Notes under the pieces: model-generated | Seen by the model: the letters and a program-made list of their open reading frames with translations, nothing else | The model's database searches: none | Told to the model about the DNA's origin: nothing | Position numbers and translations under genes: made by a program | Part shown: positions 7,542 through 15,456 of the stretch, piece by piece | Layout of the letters: every line of letters starts with the position of its first letter | How positions within the stretch are numbered: the stretch's first letter is position 1 | Assembly: GCA_002471195.1 (NCBI GenBank) | Contig: DKPN01000015.1 | Coordinates: 1 to 37,900, forward strand | DNA: 37,900 bases | Source of the DNA: Bacteroides sp. UBA7333 | GTDB taxonomy: Bacteria > Bacteroidota > Bacteroidia > Bacteroidales > Bacteroidaceae | Direction of reading: 5' to 3'

Positions 7542-8568
7542 ATTTATCTAAACACGAATTGATGGTTTTAAGTAATGACCATTGGTTAGTGTAATCAACA
7601 TCAATGCCTAAACTCCAACACATGACTCCATAGAAACGATGTACAATAGCATAATTAACTTTTTGTTTCATTAAATTCTGTCCATTGAATACATAATTAT
7701 TGCCATTAAAATTTACTTCATTGATATTAGGTGATGTTATTAATTCATGATTTACTAAAGTATAATACGCTACTGTTTGCTTAGAGTCATTGGTTGTTAC
7801 TCCATAAAAAGGCAATCCTGCAACAATTTTATGGACGGGAATACCATAATTTATAAGTTTTTGTAAAGTCTCCACATAATTATCATAACTGAATCTGTAT
7901 GGAGAAGGACCATAGCATTGTAAAGAAACATAAGTTAATGATTCTATGGCTTTACTACTTATCTTATATGATGTAGGGTCTAAACTGACAGAAAAAATAT
8001 TATCTTTTCCTAGTGATTGCGATAATGTAAAGATGAACTCACTATATTGATGATACTCTTCACTAGTTTGTGCCCATTCAAAATCTAAATCAACACCACT
8101 TAGATTAAATTCCTCAATGGCATTATTAATGTTTTGTACAAAATTATTGATGGAATTTTGATTAGCTATCATTTCTTTCCAATGCTTACCGCCCGAAATA
8201 CCTAAGCGTAGAGTGGTGTTTGCTGTGATCTTCGATTGAATATCCGCTATTAATTCTTGATAGGTTAATACACCTTGATCATTTTTTAATTCAAAAGTTT
8301 CATAATTCAAGCTCCCGTCGATATTTGGTGTGATACCTGTACAAATTAAGTCGTTACATGCATTCAAACTTGAAGAGGATATTCGTCCATCATGATAGAA
8401 ATTTCCTCTAATATAAGCACTAACCAAGAAATTATTCGTTATTGGATTATTTAAATTCTTGGCATTAAGATGTGTATTTGAATCATTACTACAACTCAAA
8501 ACTGATATTGTTAGTATTGTTAAAATATAAAACCATTGTTTCATATATTTTCTATTTAAATATTTCAT
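7540..8568 (-). CDS. Glycoside hydrolase family 18 lipoprotein
   Basis: Secreted chitinase-fold enzyme, most likely acting on N-acetylglucosamine-containing polymers or N-glycans (chitinase or endo-beta-N-acetylglucosaminidase type). The GH18 active-site motif is present as SGVDLDFEW with the Asp-Asp-Glu series and catalytic Glu intact (about residue 164). Further GH18 segments are VSLQCYGPSPY and KIVAGLPFYGV, and near the C-terminus CWSLGIDVDYTNQW. The N-terminus is a lipoprotein signal with lipobox SVLSC. Three ATG starts are possible (8571, 8568, 8544); a further in-frame TTG at 8577 is disregarded. The 8544 start gives the shortest, quite standard signal (Cys18), so the true start may be there. 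Size (about 340 residues) is a bare catalytic domain without carbohydrate-binding modules. It is transcribed alone. Confidence 0.85.
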   Translation of the reverse strand: MKYLNRKYMKQWFYILTILTISVLSCSNDSNTHLNAKNLNNPITNNFLVSAYIRGNFYHDGRISSSSLNACNDLICTGITPNIDGSLNYETFELKNDQGVLTYQELIADIQSKITANTTLRLGISGGKHWKEMIANQNSINNFVQNINNAIEEFNLSGVDLDFEWAQTSEEYHQYSEFIFTLSQSLGKDNIFSVSLDPTSYKISSKAIESLTYVSLQCYGPSPYRFSYDNYVETLQKLINYGIPVHKIVAGLPFYGVTTNDSKQTVAYYTLVNHELITSPNINEVNFNGNNYVFNGQNLMKQKVNYAIVHRFYGVMCWSLGIDVDYTNQWSLLKTINSCLDK

Positions 8569-8622
8569 CATTAACAATAATCGATTATCTAAAGTTTGAA
8601 AAATAACTTGTTAAGACAGCAT

Positions 8623-8630
8623 CAAATTTA
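8623..8630 (-). promoter_or_regulatory. Possible -7 element for the GH18 gene
   Basis: On the minus strand TAAATTTG reads from 8630 to 8623, matching TAnnTTTG, 55 bases before the ATG at 8568. No matching -33 TTTG was found at the expected distance, so this is weak. Confidence 0.3.
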
Positions 8631-8843
8631 GGGTGGGTCGTTTATCACTTTCATGATATAAATTCGATCTAATCATAAAAGAATCATTTTATGTTTCATT
8701 ACTTTGTTTGTTCTAAAGTTTACTATTGAAAATGATTTTTATTGTTGGATCTAAGAAGAGTTATAATGTACTGTTCAGCTTAAAAATAATATCTTATTTT
8801 TATAATATATGGATCCATTTCGTTATTATTAGAAATTAGTTTC

Positions 8844-8851
8844 TATTTTTG
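8844..8851 (+). promoter_or_regulatory. Possible -7 element for the glycolipid operon
   Basis: TATTTTTG at 8844-8851 matches TAnnTTTG about 52 bases before the GT2 start codon. A TTTC at 8818-8821, 22 bases upstream, is a poor -33 match. The rest of the 8569-8902 intergenic region is AT-rich and shows no other feature. Confidence 0.4.
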
Positions 8852-8902
8852 CACTTGTATACACTATTTTTCACTAAGTATACACTTATCAACATATTGA
8901 GA

Positions 8903-9637
8903 ATGAATAAGACAAGTAACTACCAATTTACAATCGTTGTTCCAGTTTACAACGAAGAAGATAATATATATGCTTTAGAAGAAAAGCTAAGTTCCTTTTT
9001 ACCACAATCTTTGTATTCGACTTGTGTGCTATTTGTAAATGATGGTTCGAAAGATAGAAGCAGTGAGCGTATTAAAGAGATATGCGATCGTAACAAAGAT
9101 TTTTTTTATATCGACTTGGCTCGAAATGCAGGTTTGAGTGCAGCGATGAAGGCAGGAATTGATAGTGCTGAATCTAGTTATGTAGGCTATATGGATGCTG
9201 ATTTACAAACTACACCCGAAGACTTTAATTTGTTATTAGCTGATATCAAAGATCATGAGTTGGTGATGGGTATTCGTGCCAATCGAAAAGATTCAGGTTT
9301 CAAAAAAGTTCAATCTAAAATAGCCAACGGTTTTCGTCGTATGATGACAAATGATAACGTGCAAGACACTGGGTGTCCATTAAAAGTATTGCATACCGAT
9401 TGTGCCAAGAAAATACCATTTTTTACCGGAATGCATCGTTTTATGCCAGCTTTGGTGATGTTGCAAGATGGAAAAATCAAACAAATACCCGTTCGTCATT
9501 TTCCACGTGTAGCTGGTGAATCCAAATATCATTTGTGGAATCGTCTTGTGGCCCCTTTTATTGACTGTTTTGCCTATCGCTGGATGCGCAAGCGTTACAT
9601 TAACTATCAAATTGGTAATAGTAATATCGAATCTTGA
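8903..9637 (+). CDS. GT2 glycosyltransferase, polyprenyl-phosphate sugar synthase type
   Basis: Family 2 glycosyltransferase of the dolichol-phosphate-mannose-synthase/ArnC group, expected to transfer a sugar from a nucleotide sugar to undecaprenyl phosphate at the inner membrane face. GT-A motifs are clear: IVVPVYNEEDN near residue 11, VNDGSKDRS, GLSAAMKAGID and the metal-binding DADLQT. No C-terminal membrane helices are present, unlike ArnC. The ATG at 8903 gives 244 residues beginning MNKTSNYQFTIVVPVYN; an in-frame TTG at 8849 would add 18 unconserved residues and is rejected. Its stop codon overlaps the next start (TGATG), so translation of the two is coupled. Confidence 0.85.
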   Translation: MNKTSNYQFTIVVPVYNEEDNIYALEEKLSSFLPQSLYSTCVLFVNDGSKDRSSERIKEICDRNKDFFYIDLARNAGLSAAMKAGIDSAESSYVGYMDADLQTTPEDFNLLLADIKDHELVMGIRANRKDSGFKKVQSKIANGFRRMMTNDNVQDTGCPLKVLHTDCAKKIPFFTGMHRFMPALVMLQDGKIKQIPVRHFPRVAGESKYHLWNRLVAPFIDCFAYRWMRKRYINYQIGNSNIES

Positions 9638-10284
9638 TGGGCAAAAATGGTTATTTGATTTACGGTATTGGTTTTCTTGCTCAAGCATTGTTTTCTGCTC
9701 GCATTTTATGTCAGTGGATCCTTTCGGAGCGTGCAAAGAAAGTGGTTTCACCAACTATATTTTGGGTACTTAGTATTGCAGCCTCATATTTATTGTGTAT
9801 GTATGGTTGGATGCGGAATGACTTTGCAATCATCTTAGGACAGTTTATTTCCTACTATATCTATTTGTGGAATTTAAAAGAAAAAGGTATTTGGACTAAA
9901 ATTAATTTTATTTTTAAAGCCTTTTTGCTTTTCACACCAGTTATTGCAGGTAGTTTTGCTTTGAATGATCTACCCAATTTTATTAATAGTTTTTTTCGAA
10001 GCCAACATTTGCCTTTATGGTTGGTAATATTTGGTTCAGTTGGCCAAGTTGTTTTTACATTACGTTTTATATATCAATGGTATTACTCTTATAAACATAA
10101 TGAATCTATACTTCCGGCTGGTTTTTGGGTAATCAGTTTAACCGGTTCGCTTATCATTGTAGCTTATGGTGTAATTCGTCTTGATCCTGTATTAATCTTA
10201 GGACAATCAGTTGGTTTTGTTGCATATACGCGCAATTTAATCATAGGTTATCGTCATGCTAAAATCTTGAAAAATGAAAAATAG
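9637..10284 (+). CDS. Tandem lipid A biosynthesis N-terminal (LAB_N) domain membrane protein
   Basis: A 215-residue polytopic membrane protein. Two copies of the LAB_N pattern can be seen. The first (about residues 5-78) has GFLAQALFSARILCQWILSE and later GWMRNDFAIILGQ. The second (about 128-205) has GSVGQVVFTLRFIYQWYYSY and later GVIRLDPVLILGQSVGF. LAB_N is found as a fusion to, or neighbour of, DPM-type and ArnT-type enzymes in lipid A modification loci, and is thought to help move or present lipid-linked substrates; the activity is not established. The ATG at 9637 overlaps the GT2 stop by one base, and the 3' end overlaps the GT39 gene by 11 bases. Confidence 0.85.
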   Translation: MGKNGYLIYGIGFLAQALFSARILCQWILSERAKKVVSPTIFWVLSIAASYLLCMYGWMRNDFAIILGQFISYYIYLWNLKEKGIWTKINFIFKAFLLFTPVIAGSFALNDLPNFINSFFRSQHLPLWLVIFGSVGQVVFTLRFIYQWYYSYKHNESILPAGFWVISLTGSLIIVAYGVIRLDPVLILGQSVGFVAYTRNLIIGYRHAKILKNEK

Positions 10285-11821
10285 TTATTGGTGGTTATTG
10301 TTTTTTATTGCTGCACTGCCGGCAATGATCTTTCGTGATTATACACCCGATAATGAGTTGCGCTATTTGAGCATTGCTAACGAAGCGTTGAGTGAGGGAC
10401 ATATTTTTACTTTTTATAATCAAGGTATGCCTTATGCCGACAAACCACCTTTATATTTGTGGATTGTAATGTTTGGCAAATGGGTTTTTGGTAATCATTG
10501 TATGTGGTTTTTGTCTTTGTTTTCGTTTATACCAGCCTTGGTAATAATTAGAACTATGGACAAATGGGTGGGTAGTGAGATGTCGACTGAAAATCGTTAT
10601 ACAGCAAGATTGATGCTTATGACTTCAGGTCTCTTTTTTGGTTTAGCATTAACGCTACGTATGGATATGTTGATGTGTATGTTTATCACTTTATCACTCT
10701 ATACCTTCTATAAGATGCGCAAAGGATGGGGGAATAAAAAACTTAACTCTTGGCTCTTTCCTATATACATATTCTTAGCTGTTTTTTCGAAAGGTCCGGT
10801 AGGTATTTTGGTACCTCTGTTATCGATATTTTTGTTTCTAGCACTTAATGGTGAATTTCGTTCAATCGGTCGATATTGGGGATGGAAAACGTGGAGTGTC
10901 CTTCTTTCGTTATGTGGTTTATGGTTTATAGCTGTATATATGGAGGGTGGAGAACCTTACTTAAATAACTTGTTATTCAATCAAACTGTCAATAGAGCTG
11001 TCGATTCTTTTCATCACAAAGCACCATTTTACTATTATGGTATAGCTGTGTGGTACTCACTTGCTCCATGGTCACTACTCATTATCGGCGTGATTATTTT
11101 TGCAACTCGTCGGTATATTATTACTGATATAGAACGCTTTTTTATAACTATTACACTAACAACTGTTGTAATGCTTTCGATCATCAGTTCGAAAATAGCT
11201 GTCTATTTGGCACCTACATTTGCCTTCTTTGTTTACTGGACAATGCTTGTTTTATCACGTATGAAGTGGAGCCGTTGGTTGGCATTAACAATTGCAATAC
11301 CTGCCATTATATTTAGCTGTTCGCTAATTGCTTTTATTGTGCTTGTATATACAGGAGAATTGGCTATATACAGTCACTGGTCTATTTATACAGGAGCAGC
11401 ATTTTTAATGATAAGCGGTATATTGGCCCTTTGGTTCTTGTATTATCACAAACGAATGAATAATGCCATTAATTCTATGGCGATGGGGATGCTTTGTATC
11501 GTCTTTTTTGCTGGTTTCTCCTTCCCTACTATAAACACTGACATAGGTTTTGAGGCGGTAGGGACAAAAGCACTTGAAGTAGCTCAAAAAAATAATATTT
11601 CAACTTTTTATTCATATGGAATAAGACGCCCCGATAGTATGGATGTTTTTCTTCATCATGATATTGATAAAGTAGAGGTTGAAAATATTTTAAACAATGA
11701 ATATGATAATGCTGTTTTAATCATAACCGAAAGACGTTTGAAAGAAAATGAGGAACTACAAACATACATTTCAGACAAACCAATACAACAAGTAGGTCAA
11801 TATATCATTGTGGTTATTTAA
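10274..11821 (+). CDS. GT39-family (ArnT-like) lipid-linked sugar transferase
   Basis: A 515-residue membrane protein with about a dozen hydrophobic segments and the PMT/ArnT periplasmic loop near the N-terminus: TPDNELRYLSIANEAL followed by GMPYADKPPLYLWIV. These motifs are typical of GT-C transferases that move a sugar from an undecaprenyl-phosphate carrier to lipid A or another envelope acceptor. A smaller periplasmic C-terminal segment follows residue 420. It is co-transcribed with the GT2 and LAB_N genes (11-base overlap), a set that together covers donor synthesis, membrane handling and transfer. The transferred sugar cannot be read from the sequence; the adjacent epimerase hints at galacturonic acid. 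Confidence 0.85.
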   Translation: MKNSYWWLLFFIAALPAMIFRDYTPDNELRYLSIANEALSEGHIFTFYNQGMPYADKPPLYLWIVMFGKWVFGNHCMWFLSLFSFIPALVIIRTMDKWVGSEMSTENRYTARLMLMTSGLFFGLALTLRMDMLMCMFITLSLYTFYKMRKGWGNKKLNSWLFPIYIFLAVFSKGPVGILVPLLSIFLFLALNGEFRSIGRYWGWKTWSVLLSLCGLWFIAVYMEGGEPYLNNLLFNQTVNRAVDSFHHKAPFYYYGIAVWYSLAPWSLLIIGVIIFATRRYIITDIERFFITITLTTVVMLSIISSKIAVYLAPTFAFFVYWTMLVLSRMKWSRWLALTIAIPAIIFSCSLIAFIVLVYTGELAIYSHWSIYTGAAFLMISGILALWFLYYHKRMNNAINSMAMGMLCIVFFAGFSFPTINTDIGFEAVGTKALEVAQKNNISTFYSYGIRRPDSMDVFLHHDIDKVEVENILNNEYDNAVLIITERRLKENEELQTYISDKPIQQVGQYIIVVI

Positions 11822-11845
11822 TCAAAACAAACAAAACATCGAGAT

Positions 11846-12856
11846 ATGAAAGTTTTAGTTACCGGCGCTGCCGGATTCATTGGTATGTACACCGTTAAGG
11901 CATTGGTCAATAAAGGGTATCATGTGGTAGGTATCGATAATTTGAACGATTATTATATGACACAGCTTAAATATGATCGTTTATTGCAAAATGGTATAGA
12001 AGCCACCGAGTACGAGGAGGGAGTCATGATTCAGAGTTCGACTCATACAAATTGTCGTTTCATGAAACTCGATTTAGTAGATCAGCTACGTTTGTCTCAA
12101 TTGTTTAAAGATGAGCATTTTGATGTCGTGATTAATTTGGCCGGTCAAGCGGGTGTTCGTTACTCTATTGAGAATCCATATGCTTATGCACAATCCAATT
12201 TGATAGGTTTCTTAAATATTTTAGAGAATTGTCGACACTATCCTGTAAAGCATCTTGTTTATGCTAGTTCGAGCAGTGTGTACGGGATGAATGAAAAAGT
12301 TCCATATTCGGAGAATGATAAAACCGATTCGCCGGTAAGTTTGTATGCTGCCACCAAAAAATCGAATGAATTGATGGCACATGCATATAGCAAACTTTAT
12401 GCTATACCTTCAACCGGTCTTCGCTTTTTTACGGTATATGGTCCATGGGGACGTCCCGATATGGCTCCTTTTTTATTTATGGATGCTATACTTAAGAATC
12501 AACCTATCAGTGTTTTTAATCACGGGAAAATGAAACGTGATTTTACTTATGTGGAAGATATTGTTTGTGGTGTTATCAAAGTTGTTGATTCAGCTCCAAG
12601 AGGGGAGGTACCATTTAATATATATAATATAGGTAATTCCGAACCTGTCGATTTAATGGATTTTATTGGAGTAATAGAAGAAGTTTCTGGTAAGAAAGCA
12701 CAACTGGTAATGAAAGAAATGCAACCTGGCGATGTAGTGGCTACCTATGCTGATACAAAACGTTTGGTGGATGATTTTGGATATAGACCATCCACCGATA
12801 TAAAAGATGGTATACAGCGTTTTTATGATTGGTATAAGAGCTATATAAAAGAATGA
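11846..12856 (+). CDS. NAD-dependent epimerase, UDP-glucuronate 4-epimerase type
   Basis: Short-chain dehydrogenase/reductase of the extended class, 336 residues. The NAD-binding TGAAGFIG is at residues 6-13 and the catalytic YxxxK at Tyr167/Lys171 (LYAATKKSNE). The segments GIDNLNDYYMTQLKYDRL, NLAGQAGVRYSIENP and FFTVYGPWGRPDMA are those of the UDP-glucuronate 4-epimerase (CapI-like) subgroup, which makes UDP-galacturonate; dTDP-glucose dehydratase and GalE fit less well. It is the last gene of the operon, 24 bases after the GT39 gene. Its TGA abuts the stop codon of the convergent PAP2 gene with no base between. Confidence 0.85.
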   Translation: MKVLVTGAAGFIGMYTVKALVNKGYHVVGIDNLNDYYMTQLKYDRLLQNGIEATEYEEGVMIQSSTHTNCRFMKLDLVDQLRLSQLFKDEHFDVVINLAGQAGVRYSIENPYAYAQSNLIGFLNILENCRHYPVKHLVYASSSSVYGMNEKVPYSENDKTDSPVSLYAATKKSNELMAHAYSKLYAIPSTGLRFFTVYGPWGRPDMAPFLFMDAILKNQPISVFNHGKMKRDFTYVEDIVCGVIKVVDSAPRGEVPFNIYNIGNSEPVDLMDFIGVIEEVSGKKAQLVMKEMQPGDVVATYADTKRLVDDFGYRPSTDIKDGIQRFYDWYKSYIKE

Positions 12857-13522
12857 TTATATAGCTTTAATTCCTGAGTAAATAATGATATAAAATAATG
12901 TAAGCATACCAATATATATAATTGTATTGGTATGTTTTGCTTTTGTAAAGTCGTCTTTTGTAAATATTCGTAGTAGATAATACATAATACCTGCTCCGCA
13001 TCCACCCACTAGCATACCAGCCAAAAGGTCGCCCGGATAATGCAGTCCTAAATAAATACGCGTATAACAGTTTACAATAGCCCAGCTACATAAGAAAAGG
13101 CTCAACCATTGTTTGCGGAATAGGAGCATAACAAAGAAGGCCAAACCAAAAGAGTTAGATGCATGGCACGAAGGAAATCCATACCCACCTCCTCGACGAC
13201 CATTTACTATATATACTAAATCGGCAATAGGGTTTTCGGGGTTTGATGGACGATAACGTTCTACTGCCGGGCGAATGACCGAAGCGCAAATTTGATCGGC
13301 AAATGTAATGGTCAAAGCAATGGCAGCAAGGCATATCAACACTGTTTTCCAATTATAATTGCGTATAAGTACATATAATATAGTGGCATACATTGGAATC
13401 CAAATGAATTTTCCTGTAAATAGTGACATGAAATAGTCCCAAAATGTATTATGAAATCCATTTAAAAATAAGAATGCCGTTTGATCGGTCTCTGCCAGTG
13501 ATTGTATTAAGCTATTTGTCAT
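12857..13522 (-). CDS. PAP2-family phosphatase, candidate lipid A phosphatase (LpxE/LpxF type)
   Basis: A 221-residue membrane protein with five to six hydrophobic segments and the three PAP2 motifs: Arg84-x6-Arg91-Pro92 (first residue Arg instead of the usual Lys), PSCH at 117-120, and Arg155-x5-His161-x3-Asp165 in TRIYLGLHYPGD. Such enzymes remove phosphate from lipids on the periplasmic side. In Bacteroides the lipid A 4'-phosphatase LpxF belongs to this family, and the location next to a lipid A-type glycosylation operon supports that role here; undecaprenyl-pyrophosphate phosphatase is the alternative. It lies 20 bases downstream of the sulfatase-fold gene on the same strand and probably shares its transcript. 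Confidence 0.8.
   Translation of the reverse strand: MTNSLIQSLAETDQTAFLFLNGFHNTFWDYFMSLFTGKFIWIPMYATILYVLIRNYNWKTVLICLAAIALTITFADQICASVIRPAVERYRPSNPENPIADLVYIVNGRRGGGYGFPSCHASNSFGLAFFVMLLFRKQWLSLFLCSWAIVNCYTRIYLGLHYPGDLLAGMLVGGCGAGIMYYLLRIFTKDDFTKAKHTNTIIYIGMLTLFYIIIYSGIKAI
12905..12945 (+). terminator. Terminator of the glycolipid operon, inside the PAP2 gene
   Basis: CATACCAAT (12905-12913) and ATTGGTATG (12926-12934) form a perfect 9-bp stem followed by TTTTGCTTTTG. The T tail is on the plus strand only, so it would stop transcripts coming from the epimerase gene even though it lies within the 3' coding part of the convergent PAP2 gene. Confidence 0.6.
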
Positions 13523-13542
13523 ATTTATAATATTTTTCGATA

Positions 13543-15372
13543 TTAACGATTCTCTAAATCATCATAAAGTTTTTGTAAAAACGCCTTTCCTCTATTCAGA
13601 TTGTTTTCAATTTGTTTTCCTTTTTCATAAACTACCTGATTGGATTCGCAATTATATACCACTTCATTTTCTGACGATACCCATCCAAAGAAATTTGGCA
13701 TAGTAAAAAATGCAAAATGAGGCGTTGATGCGTTAAGCAAATTCTTGCTAAAAGGAAATTGGTTGTATGGAATTTCCAACTGTGATAAAAGTGTAGCAGC
13801 TATGTCAATTTGCGATCCTATCGTATCGATACGTGTGGGATTTGTAATTACTCCACCAGTCAAAATAAGTGGAATTTTAAAACGTTCAGGAGATTCTTGA
13901 TGAATGTCATAAGGGTATACCCCTAAATGGTCGGGTACTAACATGACCAATGTGTTGTTCCAATGCGATGATTCTTTTAGTTGATTGATAAATGTACCAA
14001 TACATCGATCGGTATATGCAAATGCATTTAAACGACTATCCTCGAACTTATGGAAGGGTACGTCAAAAGGTTCATGGCTACTTGAAGTTTGTAAGGCTAC
14101 GAAAAAAGGGGAGTCAATTTTTTGATCTTCCAAATTACTCCATAGTTTGTCGAACACAAATTCATCATGAGCTCCCCACTTACTTGTAAGTTGTGAAGAT
14201 GGAAAGTCTTTGTCGCAAACAATTTTATCAATTCCCATTGATACTAAATATGATCTCATGTTTGTAAAATCGGCATCTCCTCCATAATAATAGTAAAGAT
14301 TATATCCTTCTTCTTTTAAGCTTTTAGGAATGGAGGGTAAACTTTGAGTTTTACGAGGGTACTTCATTATACTGGTAGTAGGTTGTGCTGGATATCCACT
14401 TAATATAGATACCAAACCGCGGTCGGTCCTAAAACTATTGGCATAAAAATTAGTAAAGAGTATGCTTTGGGATGCAATGCTATCTAAATGAGGAGCAATT
14501 TCCATATCCGATTCTAGTGTTTGTAGAAGATAAGAAGAAAAGCTCTCCATAATAATCATTATAATATTAGGACGTTGTTGAGTGATTAATGCAGGGATGG
14601 GACTTTTCTGTGGTTGTTCTATCATTTGACTAAATAGATTGTTGGCTTGTGCATTGTCGAAGAAACGGTACTGCTTATCAAAATTACTTTGTCGCATAAA
14701 TGAATCAATCAAGCTAAAACATGGATTAATCGCAGCATGATTTAATTTTTGATTCTCGCTAAAATAAACCTTACCTACATTCATGGTTGAAACTGTAAAT
14801 CCTCCACGAATCGGTATAAATAATAATGCGGTGGTAAGAAGCAATATTAAACTTTCATTGATACGATGAAAAGGTGTATTGCATGCAAATCTACTGCTTA
14901 AAGATAATGATAATATATAATAGATAATTGCAGCATACAGAATCATAATTATGACTCCCAATAGTATCACCCATACACTAACGCTGGCCATTGCATCTTT
15001 GGGTGAAGTCATAAAATAAAATAGGGGTGTGGAATCTATTCTGAATCCCCAATATTCATACAATCCTAAATCGGCAATAAATACCCCAGATATGAAAAAG
15101 GCTACAATTAAAAAATAGATTTTGTATATCTGTTTTAAATACTTGTGTTGTGTCCATACTGATACTATGGCAAGCAATCCAGGAATAATCGTCAAGTATC
15201 CTGCAAATGATAAGTCTAAAGGTAAGCCTGCAAATATGACATCGCCCCACTCTTTTATTGAAACACCATGGTATAATTGGTGATAATAAAACATGAATAA
15301 GGGCTTTTGAAGAATGAAAATAATAACAATTAGTATGTAGATGAATATTAGTTGTAAAAGCCTCTTTTTCAT
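13543..15372 (-). CDS. LtaS-type sulfatase-fold membrane transferase
   Basis: A 609-residue inner-membrane protein with about five N-terminal hydrophobic segments (residues 1-190) and a large extracytoplasmic alkaline-phosphatase/sulfatase-fold domain from about residue 265. The metal and nucleophile motifs of the lipoteichoic acid synthase/phosphoglycerol transferase group are present: MESFSSY with Glu276, NSFRTDRGLVSILSGYP with the nucleophile Thr316, SSSHEPF, and LVPDHLG with the late Asp-His. In a Gram-negative cell it should transfer phosphoglycerol, phosphoethanolamine or a related group to an envelope glycan or lipid; the donor is unknown. It is the first gene of a two-gene unit with the PAP2 phosphatase. 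Confidence 0.85.
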   Translation of the reverse strand: MKKRLLQLIFIYILIVIIFILQKPLFMFYYHQLYHGVSIKEWGDVIFAGLPLDLSFAGYLTIIPGLLAIVSVWTQHKYLKQIYKIYFLIVAFFISGVFIADLGLYEYWGFRIDSTPLFYFMTSPKDAMASVSVWVILLGVIIMILYAAIIYYILSLSLSSRFACNTPFHRINESLILLLTTALLFIPIRGGFTVSTMNVGKVYFSENQKLNHAAINPCFSLIDSFMRQSNFDKQYRFFDNAQANNLFSQMIEQPQKSPIPALITQQRPNIIMIIMESFSSYLLQTLESDMEIAPHLDSIASQSILFTNFYANSFRTDRGLVSILSGYPAQPTTSIMKYPRKTQSLPSIPKSLKEEGYNLYYYYGGDADFTNMRSYLVSMGIDKIVCDKDFPSSQLTSKWGAHDEFVFDKLWSNLEDQKIDSPFFVALQTSSSHEPFDVPFHKFEDSRLNAFAYTDRCIGTFINQLKESSHWNNTLVMLVPDHLGVYPYDIHQESPERFKIPLILTGGVITNPTRIDTIGSQIDIAATLLSQLEIPYNQFPFSKNLLNASTPHFAFFTMPNFFGWVSSENEVVYNCESNQVVYEKGKQIENNLNRGKAFLQKLYDDLENR

Positions 15373-15402
15373 TATGGATTATTTAAAAATTCTGAATGAA
15401 GA

Positions 15403-15431
15403 CAAAGGTAATATTCTTTTCTATATCTTTG
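15403..15431. promoter_or_regulatory. Divergent -7 elements between the LtaS-like and TPR genes
   Basis: Plus strand TATCTTTG at 15424-15431 (26 bases before the TPR start at 15457) and minus strand TACCTTTG read from 15410 to 15403 (31 bases before the ATG at 15372) both match TAnnTTTG. Neither has a clear TTTG at -33. The elements are 13 bases apart, so transcripts would diverge from overlapping promoters. Confidence 0.45.
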
Positions 15432-15456
15432 TGTGTACTTCATTATAAATATGGTT

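Noticed and set aside
8849..8902. TTG start for the GT2 gene
   Set aside because: The TTG is part of the predicted -7 element, so it would lie upstream of the transcript; the ATG at 8903 fits the GT2 motif spacing.
9380..9773. Minus-strand and alternative plus-strand ORFs over the GT2/LAB_N junction
   Set aside because: Both lie under well-supported genes with clear domain motifs and have no coding features of their own.
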